Origin: Catenibacillus scindens
GTDB lineage: Bacteria; Bacillota; Clostridia; Lachnospirales; Lachnospiraceae
Assembly (NCBI RefSeq): GCF_014202115.1
Contig: NZ_JACHFW010000013.1
Coordinates: 41,726 to 105,725, forward strand
Direction of reading: 5' to 3'
Length of the DNA stretch: 64,000 nt
Both the position numbers and the translations under genes were made by a program. The notes under the pieces are model-generated. The model worked only from the letters and a program-made list of their open reading frames with translations. It was not told where the DNA came from and ran no database searches. This document shows, one piece after another, positions 40,407-51,310 of this stretch (its first letter is position 1; every line of letters begins with the position of its first letter).

Positions 40407-42268
40407 ACAAATTTTGTTCGTTTCAGGGCGGCGATAAAATCCTTATTAGAACGGGTACGCATAAACATCTCCAGAATCCGTTCCAGAGCCTCGTCAGATT
40501 TCATACCGCTGAGCGCTTTGCGCATCATATAGACGGACTCAAGCTCATCCTTGCTTAACAACAGTTCTTCCCGCCGTGTCCCCGACCGGGCAATATCAAT
40601 CGCCGGGAAAATACGTTTTTCAGAAAGTCTCCGGTCTAAAACAAGTTCCATATTGCCAGTACCTTTAAATTCCTCATAAACCACATCGTCCATTTTACTT
40701 CCCGTCTCCACGAGGGCCGTCGCCAATACTGTAAGACTGCCTCCCTCACGCATATTCCGGGCAGCGCCAAAGAAACGCTTAGGCATATGTAACGCCGCTG
40801 GGTCCAGACCGCCGGAAAGTGTACGGCCGCTGGGGGGAACTGTCAGATTGTAGGCTCTTGCCAGACGGGTAATACTGTCCAGGAGAATAACCACGTCCTT
40901 CTTATGCTCCACAAGGCGTTTAGCCCGCTCCAGCACCATCTCGGAAACCCGTTTATGGTGTTCCGGCAGCTCATCAAATGTGGAATAGATGACTTCCACG
41001 TTGTCCCCTTCAATATATTCCTTAATATCCGTTACTTCCTCCGGTCGCTCGTCGATGAGGAGGATAATCATATTCATCTCCGGATAATTGGCATGGACAG
41101 ATTTGGCCACCTGCTTTAACAGCGTTGTCTTTCCTGTCTTGGGGGGTGCCACAATCATACCTCTCTGACCCTTGCCAATAGGGGATACCAAATCCACAAT
41201 GCGCATGGGAACACTGGCCCGCTCAGTTTCCAGACGTATCCTGGAATTGGGGAAAATCGGCGTCATATCCTCAAAATTCATCCTACGGCTGGCCTCTGCC
41301 GGATGGAATCCATTAACCGCGCGGACAAAAAGCAGAGCGCTGAACTTCTCTGTAGGCAGTTTGATCTTTATATTACCCTCGATTATATCCCCGGTCTTTA
41401 AATTAAAACGGCGGATCTGGGCCGGAGAAACATAAATATCGTTGTCACCGGGAAGATAATTCTCACAGCGGATAAAGCCAAAGCCATCAGGCATAACTTC
41501 CAGGATACCATGGGCCATATTGCCGCTGTCCAGTTCCTCAAGAGCAGGCTCCATATGGCAGTCATCCACACGATGGTTTCCATACTCTGCGCGGCCTGCT
41601 ATCTCACCGCGGCTGTAAGTCTCCCCGCGGCTGTAAGTCTCCCCGCGGCCTGCCGCCTCGCCGCGGCTGTACGTCTCTGCACGGCCCGATGCCTCACCGC
41701 GGCCGTATGTCTCTGCACGGCCCGGTGCCTCGCTGCGGCCGTACGTCTCTGCACGGCCCGGTGCCTCACCGCGGCCGTATGTCTCTGCACGGCCCGGTGC
41801 CTCGCTGCGGCCGTACGTCTCTGCACGGCCCGGTGTCTCACTGCGGCTGTCACCTTCGGCAGTGTCATAGCGATGGGCAGAACGCGGGCTGTAAGTTACC
41901 GTACCTCTCAGATTTCGTCCGGAAATGCGCCCGCTGGCATTCCTCACCGCCCGAACCCTGGCCGCACCGCCCTCTGTGCTATGTCCGGATAATGAAGTAT
42001 GTCCGGCAGGTACGGAAACAGAGGAAGATGTATTAGAGCTACCTGTGTGAACTTGAGTATGGCTCTGGGTCTCTTCCTTTACCTCCTGCTCTTTCTTCTC
42101 ACCAGCGGCATCCTCCGGATGCGCCGCGCCTTCCTTCTGCTTTTCCTCCAGATCGCTTAAAATCTGAGCGAGCTGGGCTTTCCTCATCGACGATGTATTT
42201 TTGATACCCAATGTCTTAGCTATAGCTTTCAACTCAGCCAGCGACAGAGTATTATATTTTTCAATCAT
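40400..42268 (-). CDS. rho: Transcription termination factor Rho with a long repetitive insert
   Basis: Hexameric RNA helicase that ends transcription. 622 aa versus about 420 in E. coli. Order: Rho-N SAP-like domain 1-45 ([17 protein letters not shown]), disordered insert about 46-240 with 12-residue repeats (GR[S/G]EAPGRAETY), cold-shock RNA-binding domain about 245-320 ([20 protein letters not shown]), ATPase about 330-622 with Walker [23 protein letters not shown]-loop region [16 protein letters not shown] and the arginine finger in [15 protein letters not shown]. Start has GGAGG. A 220-nt leader is present upstream. The stop is inside an inverted repeat. Confidence 0.95.
   Translation of the reverse strand: MIEKYNTLSLAELKAIAKTLGIKNTSSMRKAQLAQILSDLEEKQKEGAAHPEDAAGEKKEQEVKEETQSHTQVHTGSSNTSSSVSVPAGHTSLSGHSTEGGAARVRAVRNASGRISGRNLRGTVTYSPRSAHRYDTAEGDSRSETPGRAETYGRSEAPGRAETYGRGEAPGRAETYGRSEAPGRAETYGRGEASGRAETYSRGEAAGRGETYSRGETYSRGEIAGRAEYGNHRVDDCHMEPALEELDSGNMAHGILEVMPDGFGFIRCENYLPGDNDIYVSPAQIRRFNLKTGDIIEGNIKIKLPTEKFSALLFVRAVNGFHPAEASRRMNFEDMTPIFPNSRIRLETERASVPMRIVDLVSPIGKGQRGMIVAPPKTGKTTLLKQVAKSVHANYPEMNMIILLIDERPEEVTDIKEYIEGDNVEVIYSTFDELPEHHKRVSEMVLERAKRLVEHKKDVVILLDSITRLARAYNLTVPPSGRTLSGGLDPAALHMPKRFFGAARNMREGGSLTVLATALVETGSKMDDVVYEEFKGTGNMELVLDRRLSEKRIFPAIDIARSGTRREELLLSKDELESVYMMRKALSGMKSDEALERILEMFMRTRSNKDFIAALKRTKFVQ
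41598..41850 (-). repeat. 36-bp tandem repeats within rho
   Basis: About seven units of 36 bp, 12 codons each, encoding GRAETYGR[S/G]EAP. Ser- and Gly-type units alternate, giving a 72-bp higher-order repeat. The units become less regular towards the C-terminal side ([12 protein letters not shown]). The copy number is likely to vary between strains. Confidence 0.85.
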
Positions 42269-42491
42269 ATAAACCTCCGTTCTTAAATTTAACTTTGCAT
42301 ACTGATTTAATCTTTATACAGAAACATCCAATTATGAACATCTATACAGAAAAGCACTTGAAATTCTTCTTCACTTGAAATTTTTTCAATATCAGTTTGG
42401 AATTTTTAGGGAAACCTTTGAACATAGAATAATCTGCAACTGTCCGGCATGGCCGAATAGCTACAATAAATTTACTGGATAATCTTTTTTT

Positions 42492-42501
42492 ATTATACAC
42501 A
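42492..42501 (-). promoter_or_regulatory. Putative extended -10 promoter of rho
   Basis: Minus-strand TGTGTATAAT about 225 bp before the rho start. The long leader could serve Rho autoregulation. The rest of 42269-42875 holds the gdhA promoter and no convincing gene; a 63-codon minus frame at 42342-42533 has no family-like features. Confidence 0.4.
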
Positions 42502-42644
42502 TTTCCACCAAAAAAGGAAAGCACTTTTTGCACCCAATTTTCGACATTTCCTTGTACAAAATGTATATATCCGCTATAATTTTGTAAATTTGAAAGTTAT
42601 TTTCTTTTTACCGTCATCCACATTCAAATCAATTTCTCCAATGA

Positions 42645-44207
<1,563 letters not shown>

Positions 44208-44253
44208 TTTATCTTAATATCCATTCAGCCATAGAGCTGACTTTATAAAAATC

Positions 44254-44300
44254 AGGCATATCCCCCTGGAATATATTTTTCCTGTGGGATATGCCTTTTT
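44254..44300 (+). terminator. Terminator after gdhA
   Basis: Stem AGGCATATCCCC/GGGATATGCCT with a loop of about 20 nt, then TTTTT. Confidence 0.85.
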
Positions 44301-44453
44301 GATTCTCTCAGACAGCAGACCCGATAAGGCGCTGACCTGTCTATTGGGCCAATGCCGCGCAAGCTTGGAAAAAGTTTACTTTGGCACGCATAAAAATCTC
44401 CCGGCCGAACATACTTTTTATCATCGGAAAACATTTTGAATGAGGGAATTTTT

Positions 44454-45050
44454 ATGTATTACTATGCTTCACGCTCCATGGCCATACCGGTTTTTTTTAC
44501 CATTCTGGGAATTATTTTTACAACATCGGCGGGATTCCTGCTCCACTTTCTGTTCCAGTGGAGTACCGGAGTTCCCGCTGCCGCTCTTTTCTCCGCCGTC
44601 AATGAATCCATCTGGGAACATTTAAAACTTTTATATTTTCCTGTATTGCTCTATACTATCCTGGAGGTGAGCGTCTACACTAAAAAAATCCCAGGGTTTC
44701 TGTATGCTCGCACCCTTGCCCTTTTAACCGCTCTCCTTTTTATCATCGCCGGTTTTTATACTTACACCGGTGTTGTCGGAAAACATTATCTCTGGGCGGA
44801 TCTGGCACTATTTTTTTTCTCCGTCTTGATCACTTTTATCCTGACCGTCTATATACAAAAATGGCGCCGGAGACTCCCGGCGCGCACAATGGCAGCGGCG
44901 CTGATCCTTTTTAGCGCTACCGCTCTGTTTTTTATTTTCACATTTTATCCGCCCCACATTGGACTTTTTATGGACCCTGCCTCCGGGATTTACGGCATGC
45001 CGGAACAGACACGCCTGGAGTCTTATCTAGGGAAAAAGTTATTTTTATAA
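44454..45050 (+). CDS. DUF6512 family membrane protein
   Basis: 198-aa protein with about six hydrophobic segments and no obvious enzyme motif. The stretch HFLFQWSTGVPAAALFSAVN and ESIWEHLKLLYFPVLLY is the conserved signature of this family, whose role is unknown. The start is taken at 44454, after GAGGGA; six further codons upstream are open. It is a single gene between gdhA and the peptide transporter, with a hairpin downstream. Confidence 0.65.
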   Translation: MYYYASRSMAIPVFFTILGIIFTTSAGFLLHFLFQWSTGVPAAALFSAVNESIWEHLKLLYFPVLLYTILEVSVYTKKIPGFLYARTLALLTALLFIIAGFYTYTGVVGKHYLWADLALFFFSVLITFILTVYIQKWRRRLPARTMAAALILFSATALFFIFTFYPPHIGLFMDPASGIYGMPEQTRLESYLGKKLFL

Positions 45051-45077
45051 ATAATCTATACTTACCTTTCCCATGAC

Positions 45078-45116
45078 TGGAAACCGGTTCAATCAAATCC
45101 CCTTGAACCAGTTTTC
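45078..45116. terminator. Bidirectional terminator between DUF6512 and dpp genes
   Basis: Stem ACTGGAAACCGGTTCAA/TTGAACCAGTTTTCC with a short loop. Plus-strand tail CAAATATTTT is weakly T-rich. Confidence 0.55.
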
Positions 45117-45145
45117 CGCTCAAATATTTTCCAGTTCTGAAAGTT

Positions 45146-46933
45146 TCAAATAATATGCATATCCCCATTATGCAGTTCATTTTTTTCCAAGGTGATTTTA
45201 CCTTCAAAAAAACACCTCACAAAATGTTCCTGATCCGCCCCTACATTGACAAAGTCCGGCGCCTGTGCCTCACAGCGCTGTGTGCGGTACTTACACCGGG
45301 GATAGAAAGGACAGCCTGTATCCCCGATCACTGTGTCCTCAATATCCGCGCCAATATCGTCCGGAGCAAAATGAGCTGTCCGGGAATCATTACCAGAAAG
45401 AGCAGACTCAAAAAGCATTTGGGTATAGGGATGGCATGGATTTTTATAAATCTCATCCACCGGCGCCAGTTCCACAATCTGCCCCAGATAGATTACCGCC
45501 ACACGGTGGCAGATATGACGCACAATGTTCAGATCATGGGATATGAACAAAATCGTCAGACCGCCCTTCTTATGAATATCCAGAAGCAGCTCAAGGATCT
45601 GGGACTGAACAGTCACATCCAGCGCTGACACCGGCTCATCAGCCACTAAAAGTCTGGAGTTCATCAAAAGAGCCGCACCGATACTGACACGCTGACGCTG
45701 CCCGCCGGACAGCTCATGGGGATAACGGTCATAAAAGGAGGAATCCAGGCCGATCTTCGTCAGCATATCACAGACCATATTCCGGCGCTCCCTTTTTGTG
45801 CGGATCCCCCGAACACGCAGAGGTTCCGACATAATCCAGCCAATTCTGCGGGCGGGATTTAAGGAGCCGAAGGGATCCTGAAAAACCATCTGAGGGTGAA
45901 GATCCTCATCCATTTTCAGTGTCCCATTATAGTCAGTATTTAAACCGACAATGGTTTTTGCAAGGGTGGATTTTCCACATCCGCTCTCCCCCACAATACC
46001 CATCAGTTCTCCTTCATAGACCTGAAGATTTAACTCTTTAATGACCTGCTGACGACCGCTTTTATTGAAGAAACCACCTTCATGATCCCGGTAAAACACG
46101 TTCAGATGTTCCATCGTCACAATAGGACGGCGCTTCCTATCCGCTGTGGTATTATCCGGGATAGAAGCTACCAGAGTTTTCGTGTATTCATGCTTAGGGT
46201 GTTCCAGAACATCCAGAACTTTCCCCCGCTCTACAATATCGCCGTTATACATGACGATCACATTCTGGCAGATTTCCCGGATCACATTAAGATCATGAGA
46301 AATAAATAAAATAGCCACGCCCCGTTCCCGATGGAGCTTTCTAAGCAGCTTTAAAATCTGTCCCTGAACGATCACATCCAAAGCCGTTGTCGGCTCATCG
46401 GCGATCAAAAGTTTTGGGGAACAGACCATCGCCTGAGCGATCATTACCCGCTGGCGCATACCGCCGGACAGTTCATGGGGATACTTTTTACACAATCCCT
46501 CCGGATCCGACAAGCCCACGTCAGACAGGGCCCGGATCACCTTCTCATGGATCTGCTCTTTGCTCAAACTGGTATGGAGGCGCAGGCTTTCCCCCACCTG
46601 CTTTCCGATCTTCATCACAGGATTAAGAGATGTCATCGGCTCCTGGAAGATCATAGACATATCTTTTCCGGATATGGCGCTGCGCTCTTTTTCACTGAGA
46701 GCCAACATATCTTTCCCGTCAAACATGATAGTCCCGTCAAGAATATGGGCCTGAGGCGACAAAAGTCCCATGGCGGCCAGTGCGGTCATGGACTTTCCCG
46801 AACCAGACTCTCCCACAACGCCAAGGATCTCCCCTTCATCCATAGAAAAAGACAGATCATTGACTACTTTATTCATTTGTCCCTTATCTTCAAAGCCGAT
46901 GGTCAAATGGCTTACATCAAATAACATACCCAT
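45146..46933 (-). CDS. Dipeptide/oligopeptide ABC transporter, fused double ATPase (DppD-DppF)
   Basis: Single 595-aa protein carrying both ATPases of a peptide/nickel importer. First domain about 3-260: Walker A VGESGSGKSMTAL, signature LSGGMRQRV, Walker B LLIADEPTTALD. Second about 265-545: Walker A VGESGCGKSTLAK, signature LSGGQRQRV, LLVADEPVSALD. The C-terminal oligopeptide extension contains Cys residues (GCPFYPRCKYRTQRCE). In most bacteria these are two genes (dppD, dppF). Start 46933 follows AGGA; it is the last gene of the importer operon. Confidence 0.93.
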   Translation of the reverse strand: MGMLFDVSHLTIGFEDKGQMNKVVNDLSFSMDEGEILGVVGESGSGKSMTALAAMGLLSPQAHILDGTIMFDGKDMLALSEKERSAISGKDMSMIFQEPMTSLNPVMKIGKQVGESLRLHTSLSKEQIHEKVIRALSDVGLSDPEGLCKKYPHELSGGMRQRVMIAQAMVCSPKLLIADEPTTALDVIVQGQILKLLRKLHRERGVAILFISHDLNVIREICQNVIVMYNGDIVERGKVLDVLEHPKHEYTKTLVASIPDNTTADRKRRPIVTMEHLNVFYRDHEGGFFNKSGRQQVIKELNLQVYEGELMGIVGESGCGKSTLAKTIVGLNTDYNGTLKMDEDLHPQMVFQDPFGSLNPARRIGWIMSEPLRVRGIRTKRERRNMVCDMLTKIGLDSSFYDRYPHELSGGQRQRVSIGAALLMNSRLLVADEPVSALDVTVQSQILELLLDIHKKGGLTILFISHDLNIVRHICHRVAVIYLGQIVELAPVDEIYKNPCHPYTQMLFESALSGNDSRTAHFAPDDIGADIEDTVIGDTGCPFYPRCKYRTQRCEAQAPDFVNVGADQEHFVRCFFEGKITLEKNELHNGDMHII

Positions 46934-46944
46934 ATCGGTTCCTC

Positions 46945-47757
46945 CTATCGCTCCACTGCCCGGAGGCCTTCGCTGATCATGCTAAAGCCCAGAATAATCA
47001 GGATAATCGTCACACCTGGAGCGATGGCGTACCAGGGTGTATTAAACAAATAGGACTGAGCCTCTGAAAGCATACGGCCAAGACTCGGCAGGGGCGGCTG
47101 TACTCCAAGTCCCAGGTAGCTCATGCTGGCCTCCGCCAGAACAGCGTTGTTAAAGCCAATGGCCGCCGCCGTAAGCATGCTGACCAGTGTATTTGGCAAA
47201 ATATGGACAAACATAATACGAAAGGGTCCAACACCCATAACTTTGGCGCTTTTAACAAAATCCAGTTCCTTGCACCGGATCATCTCACTGCGGACAATAC
47301 GGGCGAAGCTTGGGATAAATAAAATTCCCAGAGCGAGGATCACATTCACCGTCCCAGGCCCCAAAAAACTGATAAACAGCAGTGCCAGCAGTACACTAGG
47401 GAACGAGAGAAGAATATCATTTATGCGCATAATAATCTCATCAATCCAGCCGCCAAAATAACCAGTCAGGGCGCCTACCACGGTGCCGATAACCGCCCCC
47501 ATCAAAACCGTACAGATCGCAACGAAAAAAGTCATGCCGCTGCCGTTCATGACCCGGCTTAAAATATCCCGGCCAAAATTATCGGTTCCGAAGGGATGGG
47601 CAAGGCATGGGGCAACGTTGACACTTAACGGGTCCATAGATGTCACTGAGTAAGGCGTCCAGAACTGGCCCACTAAAGCCATAAGGGCAAAAAAGCCGGT
47701 CAGACACAGGCCAATGATTAAATTATAATTTCTTTTCTTTTTTATGGAAATTTTCAT
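46945..47757 (-). CDS. Peptide ABC transporter permease (DppC type)
   Basis: Inner-membrane permease with about six helices. Seen: N-terminal helix, LAHPFGTDNFGRDILSRVM (the HxxGTD signature of OppC/DppC), and an EAA-type loop FVKSAKVMGVGPFRIMFVH. The start is placed at the ATG 47757 behind GAGGAGG; a GTG lies two codons upstream. Encoded 21 bp after the DppB-type permease. Confidence 0.93.
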   Translation of the reverse strand: MKISIKKKRNYNLIIGLCLTGFFALMALVGQFWTPYSVTSMDPLSVNVAPCLAHPFGTDNFGRDILSRVMNGSGMTFFVAICTVLMGAVIGTVVGALTGYFGGWIDEIIMRINDILLSFPSVLLALLFISFLGPGTVNVILALGILFIPSFARIVRSEMIRCKELDFVKSAKVMGVGPFRIMFVHILPNTLVSMLTAAAIGFNNAVLAEASMSYLGLGVQPPLPSLGRMLSEAQSYLFNTPWYAIAPGVTIILIILGFSMISEGLRAVER

Positions 47758-47778
47758 GGTCACTGCCTCCTCGCCTTA

Positions 47779-48720
47779 TTATGCCTTAACCCGCGGGTCA
47801 ACCAGACGGTAAAGGATATCTACCAGAAAGTTTACAATAACAACAATGGCCGTAATATAGGTAACGATGGCCTGGACCACCGGATAATCTCTGGCAGAAA
47901 TGGATGTAATAAGAAGCTGCCCCATTCCCGGAATGCCAAACACCTGCTCCACAATAATACTGCCCGCCATGATCTCGGCAATAATAATCGCCACAAATGT
48001 GATCACTGGAATCAGGGCATTGCGAAGAATATGAACATAAAGCACCCGGCTCTTCCCATTACCTCTGCTGTAGGCTGTCCGTACATAGTCTTTGGGCATT
48101 TCGCTTAATATGGAATTGCGCAGAAACTTTACCACCATAGCAATTTTAGGCAGAGCTACGGCAATCGCCGGGAAAATCAGGCTGGCCACACAGCCCCAGA
48201 AGCTCACCGACGGATCCACAAAAGCCCCCGGCTGGAACCATGACAAAATCAGCCCGAAAATGTAAGTAATGAGTATTCCCAGAAAAAAGGCAGGTATAGC
48301 CATTGTGACCTGACTGACCTGATTGATCAGCGTATCCAGCCATTTCCCCGCATACCGGGCACTGACAATCCCCAGCGGCACAGAGATCACAAGGATCAGC
48401 ACCAGAGACATCACTGCCAGGATCAATGTTACGGGAAGACGGTCCGCCATTAGGGAAGCTACGGTGGATGTATCATACTGGTAGGAATCACCGAAATCTC
48501 CCCGTATGGCTCCCCCCAGCCAGTTTACATAACGCTCCGGGAGAGGGTCATCAAGCCCCATCTCTTCCCTGAGCTGAGCTACCTGTTCCGGGGTGGCGTC
48601 CGTGCCCAGGCGAGCGGTTGCCGCGTCGCCTGGGATCACTGAAAACGCTGTAAATGTGATCAACGAGATGAACAATAATGTGATAATGAGAGTAACGATT
48701 TTTTTCAGTATATATTTCAT
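47779..48720 (-). CDS. Peptide ABC transporter permease (DppB type)
   Basis: 313-aa permease with an N-terminal transmembrane helix, an extracytoplasmic loop carrying LREEMGLDDPLPERYVNWLG (a DppB-family signature) and an EAA-like loop YVRTAYSRGNGKSRVLYVH. Forms the membrane channel together with the DppC-type protein. 30 bp downstream of the binding protein gene. Confidence 0.93.
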   Translation of the reverse strand: MKYILKKIVTLIITLLFISLITFTAFSVIPGDAATARLGTDATPEQVAQLREEMGLDDPLPERYVNWLGGAIRGDFGDSYQYDTSTVASLMADRLPVTLILAVMSLVLILVISVPLGIVSARYAGKWLDTLINQVSQVTMAIPAFFLGILITYIFGLILSWFQPGAFVDPSVSFWGCVASLIFPAIAVALPKIAMVVKFLRNSILSEMPKDYVRTAYSRGNGKSRVLYVHILRNALIPVITFVAIIIAEIMAGSIIVEQVFGIPGMGQLLITSISARDYPVVQAIVTYITAIVVIVNFLVDILYRLVDPRVKA

Positions 48721-48750
48721 TGATTTTCGCCTTTTTCCTGCATCTTTAGA

Positions 48751-50310
48751 TTATTGGCCAGCGCCCTCTTTGACATAGATGACGGACATATCCCAGGCCG
48801 CGGTGGGATAAAATGTGTATCCGCCCAGGCGTGAATCCATGGCCACAAAATCCGCCGGGTCTTCAATATAAACAGAGGCGGCGTTCTCGGCCAGATTCAT
48901 CTGAAGTTCTTTGTAAAGCGCTGCTTTCTCATCTGTGTCAATAGCTGCCAGAGCCTGCTCTAAAATACTATCGTATTCTTCATTGGAATAATTGGCAATA
49001 TTGTTGGAAACTCCGGTGCCATATTTCTGCAGCCAATCGCTGGGGGCCAAAGTGCCGTCAAAGCCAATAACTGTAGCCTGATAATTTCTGTTAGTATAAA
49101 CATCCTCCAGCCATGTACTCCACTCAACTTTCTGGATAGTGGCGTTAATACCTACAGCGGCAAGCTGTTCTACAATAATCTGGGCTGTATCCACATGCTG
49201 GCTGTAAGAGCTTGGCACAGTAATCTCCAGGTCAAAACCATCGCCGTAGCCTGCCTCGGCCAGAAGTTCTTTTGCCTTATTCACATCGTAAGTATACACG
49301 GTTTCCGCTTCCGGTTCATACCATGTCTGGAGAGACGGAATCATATGGGAACCGATAATGTGGCTTTTTCCGTCAAAAAGGAAACTGTTGATAGCGTCCC
49401 GGTCCACAGCATAGCATAAAGCCTGGCGCACACGCACATCGGAAAGAGGTTCATATTCATTATTTAAAAACATGGCATGAACCAGATTCATATTCCCCTC
49501 AACAATCTCAAACTGACTTCCGGACTGGGAAAGGGTCTGGACCTGGGCGGTGGTCAGATAATTCATAATATCTATTGTCCCCGCCTGGAGCTGGGTAAAT
49601 GCCGTATCTGTGTCCGCAATAAATTTAAACTGAACCTCATCCAGATAAGGCGCGCCTTCCTTCCAATAGTTTTCATTTTTTGCCAGGGTGAGATTTTGTC
49701 CCGGCGTATAGGATACATACTTAAAAGGACCGGTCCCGACAGGATTGCCCGCCGGATCTTCGTTGGCTTTTGGTATCACCGCCAGGGTGAGATTGGCCAG
49801 AAACTCCGAATTGCCTTCTGTCAGATGAACGGCCACCGTTTTTTCATCCACAATCTCCACCTGATCCAGCAAAGAAAAAGCGGAGGATTCGCCCTGAATC
49901 TCCGCATAACGTTCAATGGAATATTTAACATCTTCCGCAGTCACAGCACTTCCATCATGGAATGTCACGCCATCTCTCAATGTAAACGTATAGGTTTTCG
50001 CATCATCTGAAATGGTGTAATCGCTGGCAACCGCCGGTTCAAGATCACCGGTGGAAGTGGGCTTTACAAGCCCTTCATAAATATTAAATACCACACTCCG
50101 AGTTCCTGCATCCGTTATTTGGTGGGGGTCAAGACTTACCAGGTCCTGTGTCATTCCAAAAACAACACTTCCGCCTGTGGTTGGTGTGTCTTCTGAAGAA
50201 GTATTAGCGGCAGTTGATGAAGTCTCTGTATTCTTGTCGCCTCCGCATGCGCAGAGTGCGGCAGATACTAAAAGTACCAGTAAACTACAAAGAATAGTGT
50301 TCTTTTTCAT
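48751..50310 (-). CDS. Peptide/nickel ABC transporter substrate-binding lipoprotein (family 5)
   Basis: 519-aa receptor. Signal peptide with lipobox ALCACGG, a Thr/Ser-rich linker, then the family 5 domain: SVVFNIYEGLVKPTSTGDLE, TYTFTLRDGVTFHDGSAVTA, VGTGPFKYVSYTPGQNLTLA, VRQALCYAVDRDAIN. Expected to bind peptides or a related ligand. First gene of the operon; -35/-10 boxes lie at 50366-50394. Confidence 0.93.
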   Translation of the reverse strand: MKKNTILCSLLVLLVSAALCACGGDKNTETSSTAANTSSEDTPTTGGSVVFGMTQDLVSLDPHQITDAGTRSVVFNIYEGLVKPTSTGDLEPAVASDYTISDDAKTYTFTLRDGVTFHDGSAVTAEDVKYSIERYAEIQGESSAFSLLDQVEIVDEKTVAVHLTEGNSEFLANLTLAVIPKANEDPAGNPVGTGPFKYVSYTPGQNLTLAKNENYWKEGAPYLDEVQFKFIADTDTAFTQLQAGTIDIMNYLTTAQVQTLSQSGSQFEIVEGNMNLVHAMFLNNEYEPLSDVRVRQALCYAVDRDAINSFLFDGKSHIIGSHMIPSLQTWYEPEAETVYTYDVNKAKELLAEAGYGDGFDLEITVPSSYSQHVDTAQIIVEQLAAVGINATIQKVEWSTWLEDVYTNRNYQATVIGFDGTLAPSDWLQKYGTGVSNNIANYSNEEYDSILEQALAAIDTDEKAALYKELQMNLAENAASVYIEDPADFVAMDSRLGGYTFYPTAAWDMSVIYVKEGAGQ

Positions 50311-50365
50311 TTTGGATTACCTCTCTGATCTCTAATATTTCTCCCATTATTTTATTGTCTTTCTC

Positions 50366-50394
50366 ATTGTATACGCTCGGTGACAAAAAATCAA
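50366..50394 (-). promoter_or_regulatory. Putative promoter of the peptide importer operon
   Basis: Minus-strand TTGATT (50389-50394), 17-bp spacer, TACAAT (50366-50371), about 56 bp before the binding-protein start. Confidence 0.5.
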
Positions 50395-50512
50395 TGTTTT
50401 TTTATACTTGTTTTTATACAGTAAACTATATAAAATAATACTAAAGTCTGTCCGCGTATTGACAGCGCGGACACCAGTTCCCATATAAGTACATGGAAAG
50501 GGCGGCAGGAAT

Positions 50513-51295
50513 ATGAATATTATTGACGATTTACTGGGTTTTTATAATGCTACCCCTCAAGGTGACATTTACCATGACACAGTCATGCACCTGATGGATC
50601 ATCTCAATCAAATCAGGAATTCCACCATTTATCAGATGGCGGAGATGTGCTATGTCTCCCCAAGCACGATCAGCCGTCTGTGCCGGAAGCTGGGCTGTGA
50701 AAGCTACAGCGCTTTCAAGGAAGAAATTGTCCATGTTCTGGATCACTACACTGATTTCAACCGGATTGTCCCCGATATGATGTCAACACCTCAAAAAGAT
50801 GAATATGACATACTTTTGGATACTGTGGAAAACAGCGTCCGGGAACTCCACTCCATGGATAAGCATATTTATGAAAAGCTGGCCGATGTGATCCACAGTT
50901 CACGGCTCATCGGCATTTATTCCTACGGCAATACATCCAGCACTGTTTTTATGCAGAATGCACTCATTGTTGCCGGCCATCAGGTTCGTCCCAACAACAG
51001 CCGCAAGCCTTTAAATAACACAAAACAATTTGGCAAAGGCAGCGTTGTTATTTTTCAGTATCCTTATTTCAAGGCCACAGAATATCTGACGAAAGCTCTG
51101 AAGGAATGCAGCAAAAACGGTGCCACCACCATTGTCATCACAACCCACGCACCGGAAAAGCTGAAATTGTACGCGGATTTCTTTTTCAATTTCAGCGGCA
51201 CCCAGACCATCATGGATAATTATGAGAGGGATTTCTTTTTTAATATGGTCGTGATCGCCTACAGAAAAAAATATATTGATCACAAATGTTTGTAG
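50513..51295 (+). CDS. MurR/RpiR family transcriptional regulator
   Basis: 260-aa regulator with an N-terminal helix-turn-helix (IYQMAEMCYVSPSTISRLCR near residue 40) and a C-terminal SIS-type sugar-phosphate-binding domain about 105-230 (SRLIGIYSYGNTSSTVFMQN). Divergent from the peptide importer and 15 bp before a MATE gene in the same direction, so it may regulate either. The SIS part departs from the classical SxS pattern, and the ligand is unknown. AAAGGGCGG ribosome-binding site. Confidence 0.85.
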   Translation: MNIIDDLLGFYNATPQGDIYHDTVMHLMDHLNQIRNSTIYQMAEMCYVSPSTISRLCRKLGCESYSAFKEEIVHVLDHYTDFNRIVPDMMSTPQKDEYDILLDTVENSVRELHSMDKHIYEKLADVIHSSRLIGIYSYGNTSSTVFMQNALIVAGHQVRPNNSRKPLNNTKQFGKGSVVIFQYPYFKATEYLTKALKECSKNGATTIVITTHAPEKLKLYADFFFNFSGTQTIMDNYERDFFFNMVVIAYRKKYIDHKCL

Positions 51296-51310
51296 AGGAG
51301 GACAATGACT

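Noticed and set aside
41598..41850. CRISPR array
   Set aside because: Repeats are contiguous, in frame and coding, with no unique spacers.
41510..41992. Plus-strand frame rich in [10 protein letters not shown] repeats
   Set aside because: It is the antisense reading of the rho tandem repeats and has no ribosome-binding site.
42342..42533. 63-codon minus-strand frame upstream of rho
   Set aside because: No recognisable features, poor start context, lies in the AT-rich leader of rho.
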